Positions 26,956 through 34,983 of a stretch of 64,000 nucleotides of DNA are shown here, one piece after another. Both the position numbers and the translations under genes were made by a program. Location of the stretch: the NCBI RefSeq assembly GCF_002995745.1, contig NZ_PVXQ01000002.1:1-64000 (forward strand). The letters run 5' to 3'. A model generated the notes under the pieces. It was not told the origin of the DNA. It did not search any database and was given only the letters and a program-made list of their open reading frames with translations. The DNA is from Clostridium vincentii. Its GTDB lineage: Bacteria; Bacillota; Clostridia; Clostridiales; Clostridiaceae. How positions within the stretch are numbered: position 1 is the first letter of the stretch; each line of letters starts with the position of its first letter.

Positions 26956-27177
26956 ATGTCACGAACAAGGGATAGTAAAGAAAAAAAAATAGAGAAAATT
27001 AAAAAAAACAGTACATTATCCTATAGTGGATTAATACAATATAGTGATGATGAAGTATATAATTTAATGAAAAATGGATACATGGAGATGGGAGAAATAA
27101 ATTTAAACTTGTCTATAGATAGTGAATTTGAACTAGGAGATATTAATAAATATGAGAGATGGCTTTGCGGGGTGTGA
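26956..27177 (+). CDS. mazE: MazE-type antitoxin lacking an obvious ribbon-helix-helix domain
   Basis: This 73-residue protein is directly upstream of mazF. The C-terminal half ([17 protein letters not shown]...YERWLCGV) matches the toxin-binding tail of Bacillus-type MazE (EndoAI), whose equivalent phrase is RRGYMEMAKINLN. The first ~35 residues are Lys-rich and polar and do not show the usual ribbon-helix-helix strand and helices. It may thus neutralise MazF without binding its own promoter. The start is ATG behind CCAGGAGGGG. The identification rests on motif and position. Confidence 0.75.
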   Translation: MSRTRDSKEKKIEKIKKNSTLSYSGLIQYSDDEVYNLMKNGYMEMGEINLNLSIDSEFELGDINKYERWLCGV

Positions 27178-27185
27178 TTTTTCAA

Positions 27186-27539
27186 ATGACGACTATGGTA
27201 GTAAAAAGAGGAGATATATTTTACGCAGACTTAAGCCCTGTGATAGGATCAGAACAGGGAGGGATTAGGCCTGTAATAATAATTCAAAATGATATAGGAA
27301 ATAGGTATAGTCCAACAGTAATTGTTGCAGCAATAACATCACAAATTAATAAAGCTAAATTACCAACACATGTAGAAATATCATCTGAGGAATATGGCTT
27401 AAATAGAGATTCAGTTGTTCTTTTGGAGCAAGTAAGAACTCTAGATAAAAAGAGATTAAAAGAGAAGATCGGTCATATGACAGAGAGTGATATGCGTAAG
27501 GTTAATAAAGCATTATTAATTAGTTTGAATTTAGATTGA
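27186..27539 (+). CDS. mazF: MazF-family endoribonuclease toxin
   Basis: This mRNA interferase cuts single-stranded RNA at short motifs (UACAU in Bacillus; the site here is unknown). Its 117 residues carry [29 protein letters not shown] with the conserved Arg and AAITSQI with the conserved Thr. The body matches the Bacillus and Clostridium MazF family at full length. The start is uncertain: ATG 27186 (chosen, GGGGTG about 11 nt upstream), ATG 27195, or ATG 27159, which would overlap mazE by 19 nt. Confidence 0.95.
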   Translation: MTTMVVKRGDIFYADLSPVIGSEQGGIRPVIIIQNDIGNRYSPTVIVAAITSQINKAKLPTHVEISSEEYGLNRDSVVLLEQVRTLDKKRLKEKIGHMTESDMRKVNKALLISLNLD

Positions 27540-27563
27540 AATTAGTACAAGCTTCTTTAAAAT

Positions 27564-27614
27564 AGGAGTTATCTATAAATTATAATATTAATTTATAGAT
27601 AACTCCTTTTTTTT
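27564..27614 (+). terminator. Strong terminator after mazF
   Basis: A perfect 17-bp stem (AGGAGTTATCTATAAAT with its complement) with a 10-nt loop runs into eight T. Confidence 0.95.
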
Positions 27615-27720
27615 ATGTTAAAATATTTTTAGAAACTTAGGGAAAAAATAAACAGTACATTTGTATTAAGCACAATTGGAGAAATAACGACATGCATTGT
27701 CTGTTATTTTGCCTCAGGTG

Positions 27721-27738
27721 CCTAAATTATTTAGGAGG
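27721..27738 (+). promoter_or_regulatory. Hairpin covering the transketolase ribosome binding site
   Basis: CCTAAA-TTA-TTTAGG (27721-27735) takes in the first half of the AGGAGG site (27733-27738). A CCT at 27712-27714 could pair with the remaining AGG. It could limit translation initiation. Confidence 0.45.
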
Positions 27739-27745
27739 ATATAGA

Positions 27746-28570
27746 ATGAAAAAGAATAAAGAAGAATTAATCCAAATTTCTAAGCAAATTAGAAAGGACA
27801 TTGTGGAAATGCTAACTGAATCAGCTTCAGGGCATCCAGGAGGATCATTATCAGCAACTGATATTCTTACAACATTATTTTTTAATGAATTAAATATAAA
27901 TCCTAAGAATCCTAAGGATGAGAATAGAGATAGATTTGTACTATCTAAGGGTCATGCAGCACCAGCTTTGTATAGTGCACTAGCTAGACGTGGATTTTTT
28001 GATCCTAAGGAATTAACAACTTTAAGAAAGATAGGGTCTAGGCTACAAGGTCATCCTAATATGAATGAAATACCGGGAATTGATATGTCTACAGGATCAT
28101 TAGGACAAGGAGCTTCAGCAGCAGTTGGAATGGCACTAGCGGGAAAAGTTGATAAGAAAGACTATAGAGTTTATGCAATTTTGGGCGACGGTGAACTAGA
28201 AGAGGGGCAAATATGGGAAGCAACTATGTCAGCAGCTCATTATAAACTAGATAATTTAACATTTTTTGTTGATTTTAATGGACTTCAAATAGATGGAGAT
28301 ATTACAGAAGTCATGAATCCGGCACCTATAGATGAGAAGTTTGAAGCCTTTGGGTGGAATGTACTTAGTATAGATGGACATAATTATGACGAAATTTTAT
28401 CTGCAATAGAAAAAGCAAAAAACCATAAGGGTAAGCCAACGGTAATAGTATGTAATACTGTTAAAGGAAAAGGGGTTTCATTTATGGAGAATCAAGCATG
28501 CTGGCATGGTGCAGCACCAAGTAAAGAACAATGTGAAATAGCTGTTAAGGAATTAGGAGGAGATAGATAA
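27746..28570 (+). CDS. Transketolase, N-terminal subunit
   Basis: It carries the thiamine-diphosphate binding half of transketolase in the non-oxidative pentose phosphate pathway. Its 274 residues contain SASGHPGGSLSATD, LSKGHAAPALYSAL and the ThDP motif GDGELEEGQIWEA through VDFNGLQIDG. The ATG at 27746 follows TTTAGGAGG by 8 nt; an earlier in-frame ATG at 27692 would add 18 residues with no ribosome binding site. The TAA overlaps the start of the C-terminal subunit by one base, giving coupled synthesis. Split transketolases are usual in clostridia. Confidence 0.96.
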   Translation: MKKNKEELIQISKQIRKDIVEMLTESASGHPGGSLSATDILTTLFFNELNINPKNPKDENRDRFVLSKGHAAPALYSALARRGFFDPKELTTLRKIGSRLQGHPNMNEIPGIDMSTGSLGQGASAAVGMALAGKVDKKDYRVYAILGDGELEEGQIWEATMSAAHYKLDNLTFFVDFNGLQIDGDITEVMNPAPIDEKFEAFGWNVLSIDGHNYDEILSAIEKAKNHKGKPTVIVCNTVKGKGVSFMENQACWHGAAPSKEQCEIAVKELGGDR

Positions 28571-29511
28571 TGGGTAAAAAGATAGCAACTAGAGAATCTT
28601 ATGGTAAGGCGTTAGTAGAATTAGCTAAGCTTAATGAAAATGTAGTAGTTTTAGATGCTGATTTATCGAAATCTACAAAGACAGCAGAGTTTAAGTCTGT
28701 GGCTCCAGAGAGATTTTTTAATATGGGAATAGCGGAAGCAAATATGATGGGAGTAGCTGCTGGTCTTTCTACTTGTGGGAAGATTCCTTTTGTAAGCACC
28801 TTTGCGATGTTTGCAGCAGGAAGGGCCTTTGAGCAAATTAGAAATTCAATATGTTATCCTAGGCTAAATGTTAAAATATGTGCTACACATGCTGGGTTAA
28901 CAGTCGGCGAAGATGGGGCATCACATCAAGCTATAGAAGATATATCTCTTATGAGAAGTATTCCAAATATGGTAGTAATTAATCCAGCTGATGATATTGA
29001 AACAAAGGCTGCAATTAAAGCAATAGCAGAATTAAATGGACCTTGTTATGTAAGGCTTGGAAGAATGCCAGTAGATACAATTAATGAAATAGGAAACTAT
29101 GAATTTAAAATTGGAAAAGGTGTTACTCTTTCAGAAGGTAATGATGTGACTATAATAGGTACTGGTATTATGGTTGAAGCTGCTTTAGCGGCTAAAGAAA
29201 TTCTAGCTAAGGAAGGAATAGATGCTAGGGTAATTAATATACATACAATTAAGCCGATAGATAGTGAACTGATAATTAAGGCGGCTAAAGAAACGGGAAT
29301 AATTGTTACTGCTGAGGAACATAGCATAATCGGAGGATTAGGGTCAGCTGTATCAGAAGTTGTTTGCGAAGAATATCCTGTGCCTGTCTTAAAGATAGGA
29401 GTTAGGGATGTCTTTGGGGAAAGCGGACTGCCAATGGAACTACTTGAAAAATATGGATTAACGGCAATGGATATAGTAGCAAAGGTTAAGAAAGCTATTA
29501 GTATTAAGTAG
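28570..29511 (+). CDS. Transketolase, C-terminal subunit
   Basis: This 313-residue subunit supplies the pyrimidine-binding and C-terminal domains of transketolase. Motifs include KIATRESYGKALVELAK, FFNMGIAEANMMGVAAGLS, THAGLTVGEDGASHQAIEDISLMR and the late VTAEEHSIIGGLGSAVSE. It overlaps the N-terminal gene by one base and ends in a strong terminator, making a two-gene operon. 1-deoxyxylulose-5-phosphate synthase has similar halves but is a single longer protein. Confidence 0.95.
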   Translation: MGKKIATRESYGKALVELAKLNENVVVLDADLSKSTKTAEFKSVAPERFFNMGIAEANMMGVAAGLSTCGKIPFVSTFAMFAAGRAFEQIRNSICYPRLNVKICATHAGLTVGEDGASHQAIEDISLMRSIPNMVVINPADDIETKAAIKAIAELNGPCYVRLGRMPVDTINEIGNYEFKIGKGVTLSEGNDVTIIGTGIMVEAALAAKEILAKEGIDARVINIHTIKPIDSELIIKAAKETGIIVTAEEHSIIGGLGSAVSEVVCEEYPVPVLKIGVRDVFGESGLPMELLEKYGLTAMDIVAKVKKAISIK

Positions 29512-29518
29512 GTTATAT

Positions 29519-29550
29519 AAAGAGGAACGCTAATATAGCGTTCCTTTTTA
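29519..29550 (+). terminator. Terminator of the transketolase operon
   Basis: AGGAACGC-TAATATA-GCGTTCCTTTTT forms a perfect 8-bp stem with a T run, just after the stop. Confidence 0.92.
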
Positions 29551-29638
29551 AGTATTATCAATATTTTATAAGGATAATCTTTGCTATACAGAGGAAACAT
29601 AATTATATACTATAAAAGTTAAATGGAGGGAAGTACCT

Positions 29639-30487
29639 ATGACTAAGCATTGGGTTAAAGAGTATCTATTAATTACCTTTGGAATAATATTAGTGGCCAT
29701 AGCAGTGGAATATTTTTTTATTCCTAATAATTTGGCTGCAGGAGGAGTTATTGGATTGGCAATAGTTATAAATAGTTTAATACCACAGATTGCTGTAAGT
29801 ACAATTACGTTGGTTGTTAATTTAATATTATTTGTAGTAGCATTTCTATTGATTGGAAAGCAATTTGGTGGAAAGACATTATATGCTAGTGTAGGATTAT
29901 CAGTAATTATGTGGATAATAGAATATTTTTTCAGCCCTTTTGCAATTACAAGAGATTTAATTATTGCAACGATTTTTGGAACATTAATAGCAGCTTTTGG
30001 TATGGCTATTGTTTTTAATAATAATTCTACAACAGGGGGAACTGATATATTAGCAAAGCTATTAAATAAGTTTTTTAATATAAATATGGGGAAGGCTCTC
30101 TTAATTGTAGATATAATAATAACTTTAGCAGCATCAGTAGTTTTTGGTCTTGATATAGGATTTTATGCCATGTTGAGCGTAATTATTTTAGGAATAACCG
30201 TAGATAGATTTATTGATGGCTTTAATACAAGTAAAGAAATTATGATTATGAGTACCAGTGTTGAAAACATTGGTGAATTTATTCTTAAAGATCTTAATCG
30301 AGGTTGCACATACTTAAATGGTGTTGGGGCTTATAGTGGAGAAGATATAAAGATAATATATGCCATTTTAAGTAGAGGAGAATTTATAAGGTTAAAATCA
30401 TATATAAAGGAAATTGATGAAAAAGCATTTATAAGTGTTAGAGAATCTTATGAAGTGCTTGGTGAAGGATTTATGAAAATGGAGTAA
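29639..30487 (+). CDS. YitT family membrane protein with DUF2179 domain
   Basis: This 282-residue protein has five predicted membrane helices (residues ~10-200), with the family phrases FFIPNNLAAGGVIGLAIVIN and FNNNSTTGGTDILAKLLN. A cytoplasmic DUF2179 domain follows (about 205-280, RGCTYLNGVGAYSGEDIKIIYAILSR). These proteins are widespread in Firmicutes and their transport substrate is not established. It starts at ATG behind ATGGAGGGAAG and is probably transcribed alone. Confidence 0.92.
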   Translation: MTKHWVKEYLLITFGIILVAIAVEYFFIPNNLAAGGVIGLAIVINSLIPQIAVSTITLVVNLILFVVAFLLIGKQFGGKTLYASVGLSVIMWIIEYFFSPFAITRDLIIATIFGTLIAAFGMAIVFNNNSTTGGTDILAKLLNKFFNINMGKALLIVDIIITLAASVVFGLDIGFYAMLSVIILGITVDRFIDGFNTSKEIMIMSTSVENIGEFILKDLNRGCTYLNGVGAYSGEDIKIIYAILSRGEFIRLKSYIKEIDEKAFISVRESYEVLGEGFMKME

Positions 30488-30595
30488 TTAAGGATATAGG
30501 TGCATTTAATGTAGAATATTAAAAAGTAATAAAAATATAATTGAATAAATGTAAGAAGAATATATAATATAGTCAAGTGTAGTCTCATATTGTTG

Positions 30596-30604
30596 TGTTA
30601 TAAT
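30596..30604 (+). promoter_or_regulatory. Extended -10 promoter before ftsE
   Basis: TG-T-TATAAT (30596-30604) is a consensus extended -10; no good -35 box is visible 17 nt upstream. The predicted start is near 30611, 54 nt before ftsE. Confidence 0.55.
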
Positions 30605-30664
30605 ATCATCATGAGTAAAATATACTTAATTACAAAGTTATGAAAACAGCTAAGGAGTGTTAAG

Positions 30665-31351
30665 ATGATTAGGTTTAAGAATGTTTCTAAAATATTTAAT
30701 AATAATGTAAAAGCCCTTTCAGATGTGAATATAGATATAGAGAAGGGGGAGTTTGTATTTTTAGTAGGGCCATCAGGTGCAGGTAAATCCACTTTTATAA
30801 GGCTATTATTAAAAGAAGTTGAGCCAACGACTGGTAAAGTACTTGTTGGAGATACTGACTTGTCAAAATTAAACAGAAGATCAACACCTTATTTTAGAAG
30901 GAAAATTGGAATGGTTTTTCAAGACTTTAGGTTAATTCATACACTTAACGTATATGAAAATGTTGCATTTGCTATGAAGGTAGTTGAAGCATCACCAAGA
31001 GAAATAAGACGAAGAGTTCCAATTGTATTATCATTAGTTGGACTTTCTCATAAATATAAAATGTTTCCTAATGAGCTATCAGGGGGAGAACAACAAAGGG
31101 TATCTTTAGCTAGGGCGATGGTTAATAATCCATCAGTTTTAATTGCGGATGAACCTACTGGTAATTTGGATCCTGAAACAGCTAAAGAAATAATGGAATT
31201 ATTGGATGATGTAAATAAGGCAGGGACAACTATTTTAATGGCGACCCATGCTAAGAACATAGTTGATGAGATGAGAAAGAGAGTTATAGCCCTTGAAAAT
31301 GGGGAAATAGTTAGAGATGAGAAGAAAGGTAGGTACGAAAATGAAGTTTAA
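30665..31351 (+). CDS. ftsE: Cell-division ABC transporter ATPase FtsE
   Basis: It is the ATPase half of FtsEX, which couples ATP hydrolysis to activation of cell-wall hydrolases. Its 228 residues contain Walker A GPSGAGKST (Lys41), the Q-loop (MVFQDFRLI), the signature LSGGEQQRVSLARA, Walker B VLIADEPTGNLD and the H-loop His. It overlaps ftsX by 11 nt. FtsEX, a CtpA/B protease and a PDZ membrane protein follow one another here, like the B. subtilis ftsEX-ctpB-minJ neighbourhood. Confidence 0.97.
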   Translation: MIRFKNVSKIFNNNVKALSDVNIDIEKGEFVFLVGPSGAGKSTFIRLLLKEVEPTTGKVLVGDTDLSKLNRRSTPYFRRKIGMVFQDFRLIHTLNVYENVAFAMKVVEASPREIRRRVPIVLSLVGLSHKYKMFPNELSGGEQQRVSLARAMVNNPSVLIADEPTGNLDPETAKEIMELLDDVNKAGTTILMATHAKNIVDEMRKRVIALENGEIVRDEKKGRYENEV

Positions 31352-32231
31352 TACTATTACCTATTTTATAGGAGACGCATTTAAAAGTCTTAGAAGAAAT
31401 AAAACAATAAGTTTTGCATCAATAATAACTGTATTAATTACGTTTATGGTTTTAGGAATTTTTTCTCTTGTGGCTGAGAATGCTAATGTAGCCATAGTTG
31501 GAGTTGAAGAAAAAGTTGAGTTAAAGGTGTTTCTTCAAGAGGAGATAAGTCTTATAGATAAGAGAGAAATAGAAGTAAAGCTTAGAGAACAACCAGGAGT
31601 AAAAGAAATACAATATGAATCAAAGGAAGAAGCTTATACGAATTTTGAAGAGAGTATGAAGGAGAGCGAAGGTATTTTACAAGGATATACTCTTTCAAAC
31701 AATCCTTTTCCAGAATCATACATAATAAAAATGGAAGACCCCAGTTATTCTGAACCTATAAGTGAGGCTATTAAGGATTTAGCTGGAATAGAGAGTGTAA
31801 ATAGTCAACAAGACTTAGTTAACACGGTTCAAAAAGTAGTTAAGGCTGTAAGGTTAGTGGGAATGGTGTTATTTGCGATTCTTATAGCAGTTTCAATATT
31901 CTTAATAATGAATACAACAAAGTTAACTGTTTACTCAAGAAGAAGAGAAGTTGGAATAATGAAATTTGTTGGAGCTACTGATTGGTTTATAAGATGGCCA
32001 TTTATAATTGAAGGTATGGTTATTGCCGTATTTGGAGCTGTTCTTTCAACTATTGTTCTATTTGTATTATATAAGTTAGCTTTTGCAGCCATTGTATCGA
32101 AACTTTTAATGGTAGATTTAGTGGCACCAAGTTATATATTTACAGCATTATTGTGGAAATTCGGATTAGGTTCTTTAGTTGTTGGTGGATTAGCAAGTTA
32201 TACAGCATTAAGAAAATTCTTAGTGGTATAA
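31341..32231 (+). CDS. ftsX: Cell-division membrane protein FtsX
   Basis: It is the membrane half of FtsEX. At 296 residues it has four membrane segments: one at about 22-45 (TISFASIITVLITFMVLGIF) and three in the last 130 residues. An extracytoplasmic loop of about 120 residues lies between the first two (VEEKVELKVFLQEE, the part that contacts wall hydrolases in other species). ATG 31341 is chosen because GGTAGGTACG precedes it and its residues match the family N-terminus; an upstream in-frame start would lie deep inside ftsE. Confidence 0.96.
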   Translation: MKFNTITYFIGDAFKSLRRNKTISFASIITVLITFMVLGIFSLVAENANVAIVGVEEKVELKVFLQEEISLIDKREIEVKLREQPGVKEIQYESKEEAYTNFEESMKESEGILQGYTLSNNPFPESYIIKMEDPSYSEPISEAIKDLAGIESVNSQQDLVNTVQKVVKAVRLVGMVLFAILIAVSIFLIMNTTKLTVYSRRREVGIMKFVGATDWFIRWPFIIEGMVIAVFGAVLSTIVLFVLYKLAFAAIVSKLLMVDLVAPSYIFTALLWKFGLGSLVVGGLASYTALRKFLVV

Positions 32232-32294
32232 TTTCAAGAAAAAAGAATAGAATATTTAATATGTAAAGTATAATACCAACTCGGAAAGGAAGCT

Positions 32295-33542
32295 ATGCTG
32301 ATGAACTGGTTCGGTGGAAGAAGTAGTAGGAAAAGAAAAAATAATAATGTTGTTGTAATATGTACAGTAGCAGTAATAGGCACATCATTTCTTGTAGGAA
32401 ATATATCTGCAAGATTTGGTCTGTTTATAGGCCCTGATAGTAATAAATATTCACAAGTTGTAAAAAATGTAGAGTATATTGATACTTATGAAGGTCTTTT
32501 TGAAGTGAGAGATCTGTTAATGAAAAATTATAATGGTGACATAAATGATGAAATGTTATTAGAGGGAGCTTTAAAAGGGATGACAGCAAGTGTACAGGAT
32601 CCCTATACTGTTTATATGTCAAAAAAGGAATATGAAAAATATCTTCTTTCAAATGAAGGTATACATGTAGGCATAGGAATAACTGTTTCTTTGAAGAATG
32701 ATCAAGTAGCAGTAATTAATGTGGAAAAAGATATGCCAGCAGATAAGGCTAATATAGTTGCTGGAGATGTAATATTGAAAATAAATGATGAAGAAGTTAG
32801 TAATAGTATAGCTAAAGTAGCTACCTTGTTGCAGGGTGATGAAGGAGAATCTTCTAAGCTTACAATGCAAAAGGCTGATGGTGGAACCTATGAAGTGGAA
32901 TTAGCTAAAGTGCAAATTAAAGTTGATTCAGCTACGGGAGAAATGATAGAGGATAACATTGGATATATTAGGTTAAAAGATTTTAATGAAAAAGCCTCAG
33001 ATAGTTTTATAAGCGCTTTATCTACCTTAAAAGATAGTGGGATGAAGGGACTAATAATTGATTTAAGAGGAAATCCAGGTGGCTTTTTAACTGAAGCAGA
33101 AAAAATAGCATCTCAGTTTATACCAGAGGGAGAGGTCATAACCACTTTAAAGGATAAGTATGGTAAGGAAAAAGTAAGTCTGTCTAAAGGTGGAATTGCT
33201 GAAAATATACCGGTTGTACTCTTGATTGATGGGAATACTGCCAGTGCTTCAGAAGTTATTACAGGAGCCTTAAGAGACTATGGTATAGCAACAACTGTTG
33301 GTACAAAAACTTATGGAAAGGGTGTTGCACAAGCCCCTTATACATTAGAAAATACAGAGGGTGCTCTTAAAATAACTGTTCAAAAATTCTATACTCCTAA
33401 TGGAGAAAATATTCATAAAATAGGAATTAGTCCAGATTATGAGGTTAAAATAATTGAAGAGGATACAAATGCAACATATGACAGAAGTACGGATCCTCAA
33501 TATCAGAAGGCTTTGCAGGTCATAAAGGAAAAGTCTAAGTAG
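32295..33542 (+). CDS. S41 C-terminal processing protease (CtpA/CtpB type)
   Basis: This 415-residue protease has an N-terminal membrane anchor (about 19-40). A PDZ domain spans about 105-200 (GIGITVSLKNDQVAVINVEKDMPADKA) and the S41 catalytic domain ~205-365. The catalytic dyad is Ser317 (NTASASEV) and Lys342 (TYGKG), with the usual 25-residue spacing. A short C-terminal tail follows. It should act outside the cytoplasmic membrane on unstructured C-termini. ATG 32301 is an alternative start two codons downstream with better spacing to AAAGGAAG. Confidence 0.95.
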   Translation: MLMNWFGGRSSRKRKNNNVVVICTVAVIGTSFLVGNISARFGLFIGPDSNKYSQVVKNVEYIDTYEGLFEVRDLLMKNYNGDINDEMLLEGALKGMTASVQDPYTVYMSKKEYEKYLLSNEGIHVGIGITVSLKNDQVAVINVEKDMPADKANIVAGDVILKINDEEVSNSIAKVATLLQGDEGESSKLTMQKADGGTYEVELAKVQIKVDSATGEMIEDNIGYIRLKDFNEKASDSFISALSTLKDSGMKGLIIDLRGNPGGFLTEAEKIASQFIPEGEVITTLKDKYGKEKVSLSKGGIAENIPVVLLIDGNTASASEVITGALRDYGIATTVGTKTYGKGVAQAPYTLENTEGALKITVQKFYTPNGENIHKIGISPDYEVKIIEEDTNATYDRSTDPQYQKALQVIKEKSK

Positions 33543-33556
33543 GAGGGGTATTGTTT

Positions 33557-34846
33557 ATGGATTTAGTCATGTATATATTAAGATCTGTGGCATATGTAAT
33601 TGTAGAGCCCTCTTTAATGATAATGTTAGTAGTATTAGGCCTGTTATTTTATTTGAAAAACAGAAAAGTAGTATCAATGCAAAAAATGATTGTAGGTGAA
33701 CAGATTAATTCTGCTCTTGAGCTTACATTATCACAAATAGTACTAGGAATATTTGCAGGAATATTAGCAAGCCTAATGCTAAGTTATTTAGGTGTAATAT
33801 TTAGTGAGAATTCTGGGATAGAATTTTTATTTATGATTTCTATGCTACTTATGTTCATAAGGCCTAGACTTGTATGTTTTTCCTATTCAGGAGCTATATT
33901 GGGAATAGTGAGTATGATATTTGCCTATTTTAATATAAAAACAAGTAATGGGACGTTGCTATTTACATTAGACATAACAATGCTTATGACTTTTGTAGGA
34001 GTAATACATATCATAGAGGCTATATTAGTAATGGTTGATGGATCTAGAGGAGCTATTCCGGTGTTCTCAAATAGAAAAGGGGCAATTATAGGCGGATATG
34101 CCCTTAGTAGATATTGGGTTCTACCAGTAGCAATATTTATAGCATATTCAGTTGCGAGTCAAGGGCCCGGATTAGGAACTGATAGTATTGGAACCCCTGA
34201 TTGGTGGCCATTAATAAAGCATAATAATATAATGACTATGATATCAACAATGATATTAAGTTTATTTCCTTTATTCGGAGTTCTTGGGTACTCATCATTA
34301 ACCTTTACTATGAAAAAAAAAGAGAAGGCTTTATCTTCAGGAATATTCATATTTATATATGGAATAGTCTTAACATTAGTAGCACAACTAGCACAGATGG
34401 GATGGATAGGTGAAATAATAGTAATAATATTTGCACCACTTGCCCATGAAGGGATGTTGTTAATACAGCGCAAGATTGAAGAAAAGAGAAGCCCTCTATT
34501 TTCTAGCGGGGAAGATGGCTTAGCTATATTGGAGGTTGTCCCCTATTCCAAGGCCTATGAAATAGGATTAAGACCTGGTGATAAAATTGTATCTGTAAAT
34601 GATAAACAAATTAATCAAGAAGCAGATATATATATTATTCTTAAAGAAAGTCTAAATAATCTTAATATGAAAATTAAAGATAGAAAAGGAAGTCTTAAAG
34701 AATTTCATCTAAAGCAAGATAATAATAAAAGACTAGGTGTTGTCCTAGTGCCTAGAGTTGTTGACATAGAAAAAGTGGTTTCCTTTGAAAATAAGAATTT
34801 CTCGGAAGTTTTGAAGGATGTTCAACATAACAAGGATAATAAATAA
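33557..34846 (+). CDS. Polytopic membrane protein with C-terminal PDZ domain (MinJ-like by position)
   Basis: This 429-residue protein has seven or eight membrane segments in residues ~1-300 and a PDZ domain at about 325-400 (GEDGLAILEVVPYSKAYEIGLRPGDKIVSVN). It directly follows the CtpA/B-type protease and ftsEX. B. subtilis MinJ, which bridges DivIVA and MinD, has the same membrane-plus-PDZ plan and lies beside ctpB and ftsEX. MinJ function is therefore a reasonable inference but not proved. ATG 33557 is chosen since AGGAGGGG ends 8 nt upstream. Confidence 0.85.
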   Translation: MDLVMYILRSVAYVIVEPSLMIMLVVLGLLFYLKNRKVVSMQKMIVGEQINSALELTLSQIVLGIFAGILASLMLSYLGVIFSENSGIEFLFMISMLLMFIRPRLVCFSYSGAILGIVSMIFAYFNIKTSNGTLLFTLDITMLMTFVGVIHIIEAILVMVDGSRGAIPVFSNRKGAIIGGYALSRYWVLPVAIFIAYSVASQGPGLGTDSIGTPDWWPLIKHNNIMTMISTMILSLFPLFGVLGYSSLTFTMKKKEKALSSGIFIFIYGIVLTLVAQLAQMGWIGEIIVIIFAPLAHEGMLLIQRKIEEKRSPLFSSGEDGLAILEVVPYSKAYEIGLRPGDKIVSVNDKQINQEADIYIILKESLNNLNMKIKDRKGSLKEFHLKQDNNKRLGVVLVPRVVDIEKVVSFENKNFSEVLKDVQHNKDNK

Positions 34847-34848
34847 GA

Positions 34849-34880
34849 GGGTGGTTACAATGAATGTAGCCATCCTTTTT
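34849..34880 (+). terminator. Terminator after the PDZ membrane protein gene
   Basis: GGGTGGTTACA pairs with TGTAGCCATCC (two wobbles) around a 5-nt loop, followed by TTTTT. Confidence 0.85.
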
Positions 34881-34910
34881 GAATATAAAGAAATAAAAAT
34901 GACTATATTA

Positions 34911-34939
34911 TTGACTATAAAGGATAGAAAAAGTAAAAT
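34911..34939 (+). promoter_or_regulatory. Promoter of uvrB
   Basis: TTGACT (34911-34916), 17 nt, TAAAAT (34934-34939). Predicted start near 34946. Confidence 0.75.
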
Positions 34940-34947
34940 AAGAATAC

Positions 34948-34959
34948 GAATATAAGTTC
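34948..34959 (+). promoter_or_regulatory. LexA (DinR) box at uvrB
   Basis: CGAATATAAGTTCG contains GAAT-ATAA-GTTC, one base from the GAAC-N4-GTTC core of the Gram-positive SOS box. It sits right at the predicted transcription start, where LexA would block transcription. Confidence 0.7.
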
Positions 34960-34983
34960 GGGTATGGGAGGAAGGTGTTAATT

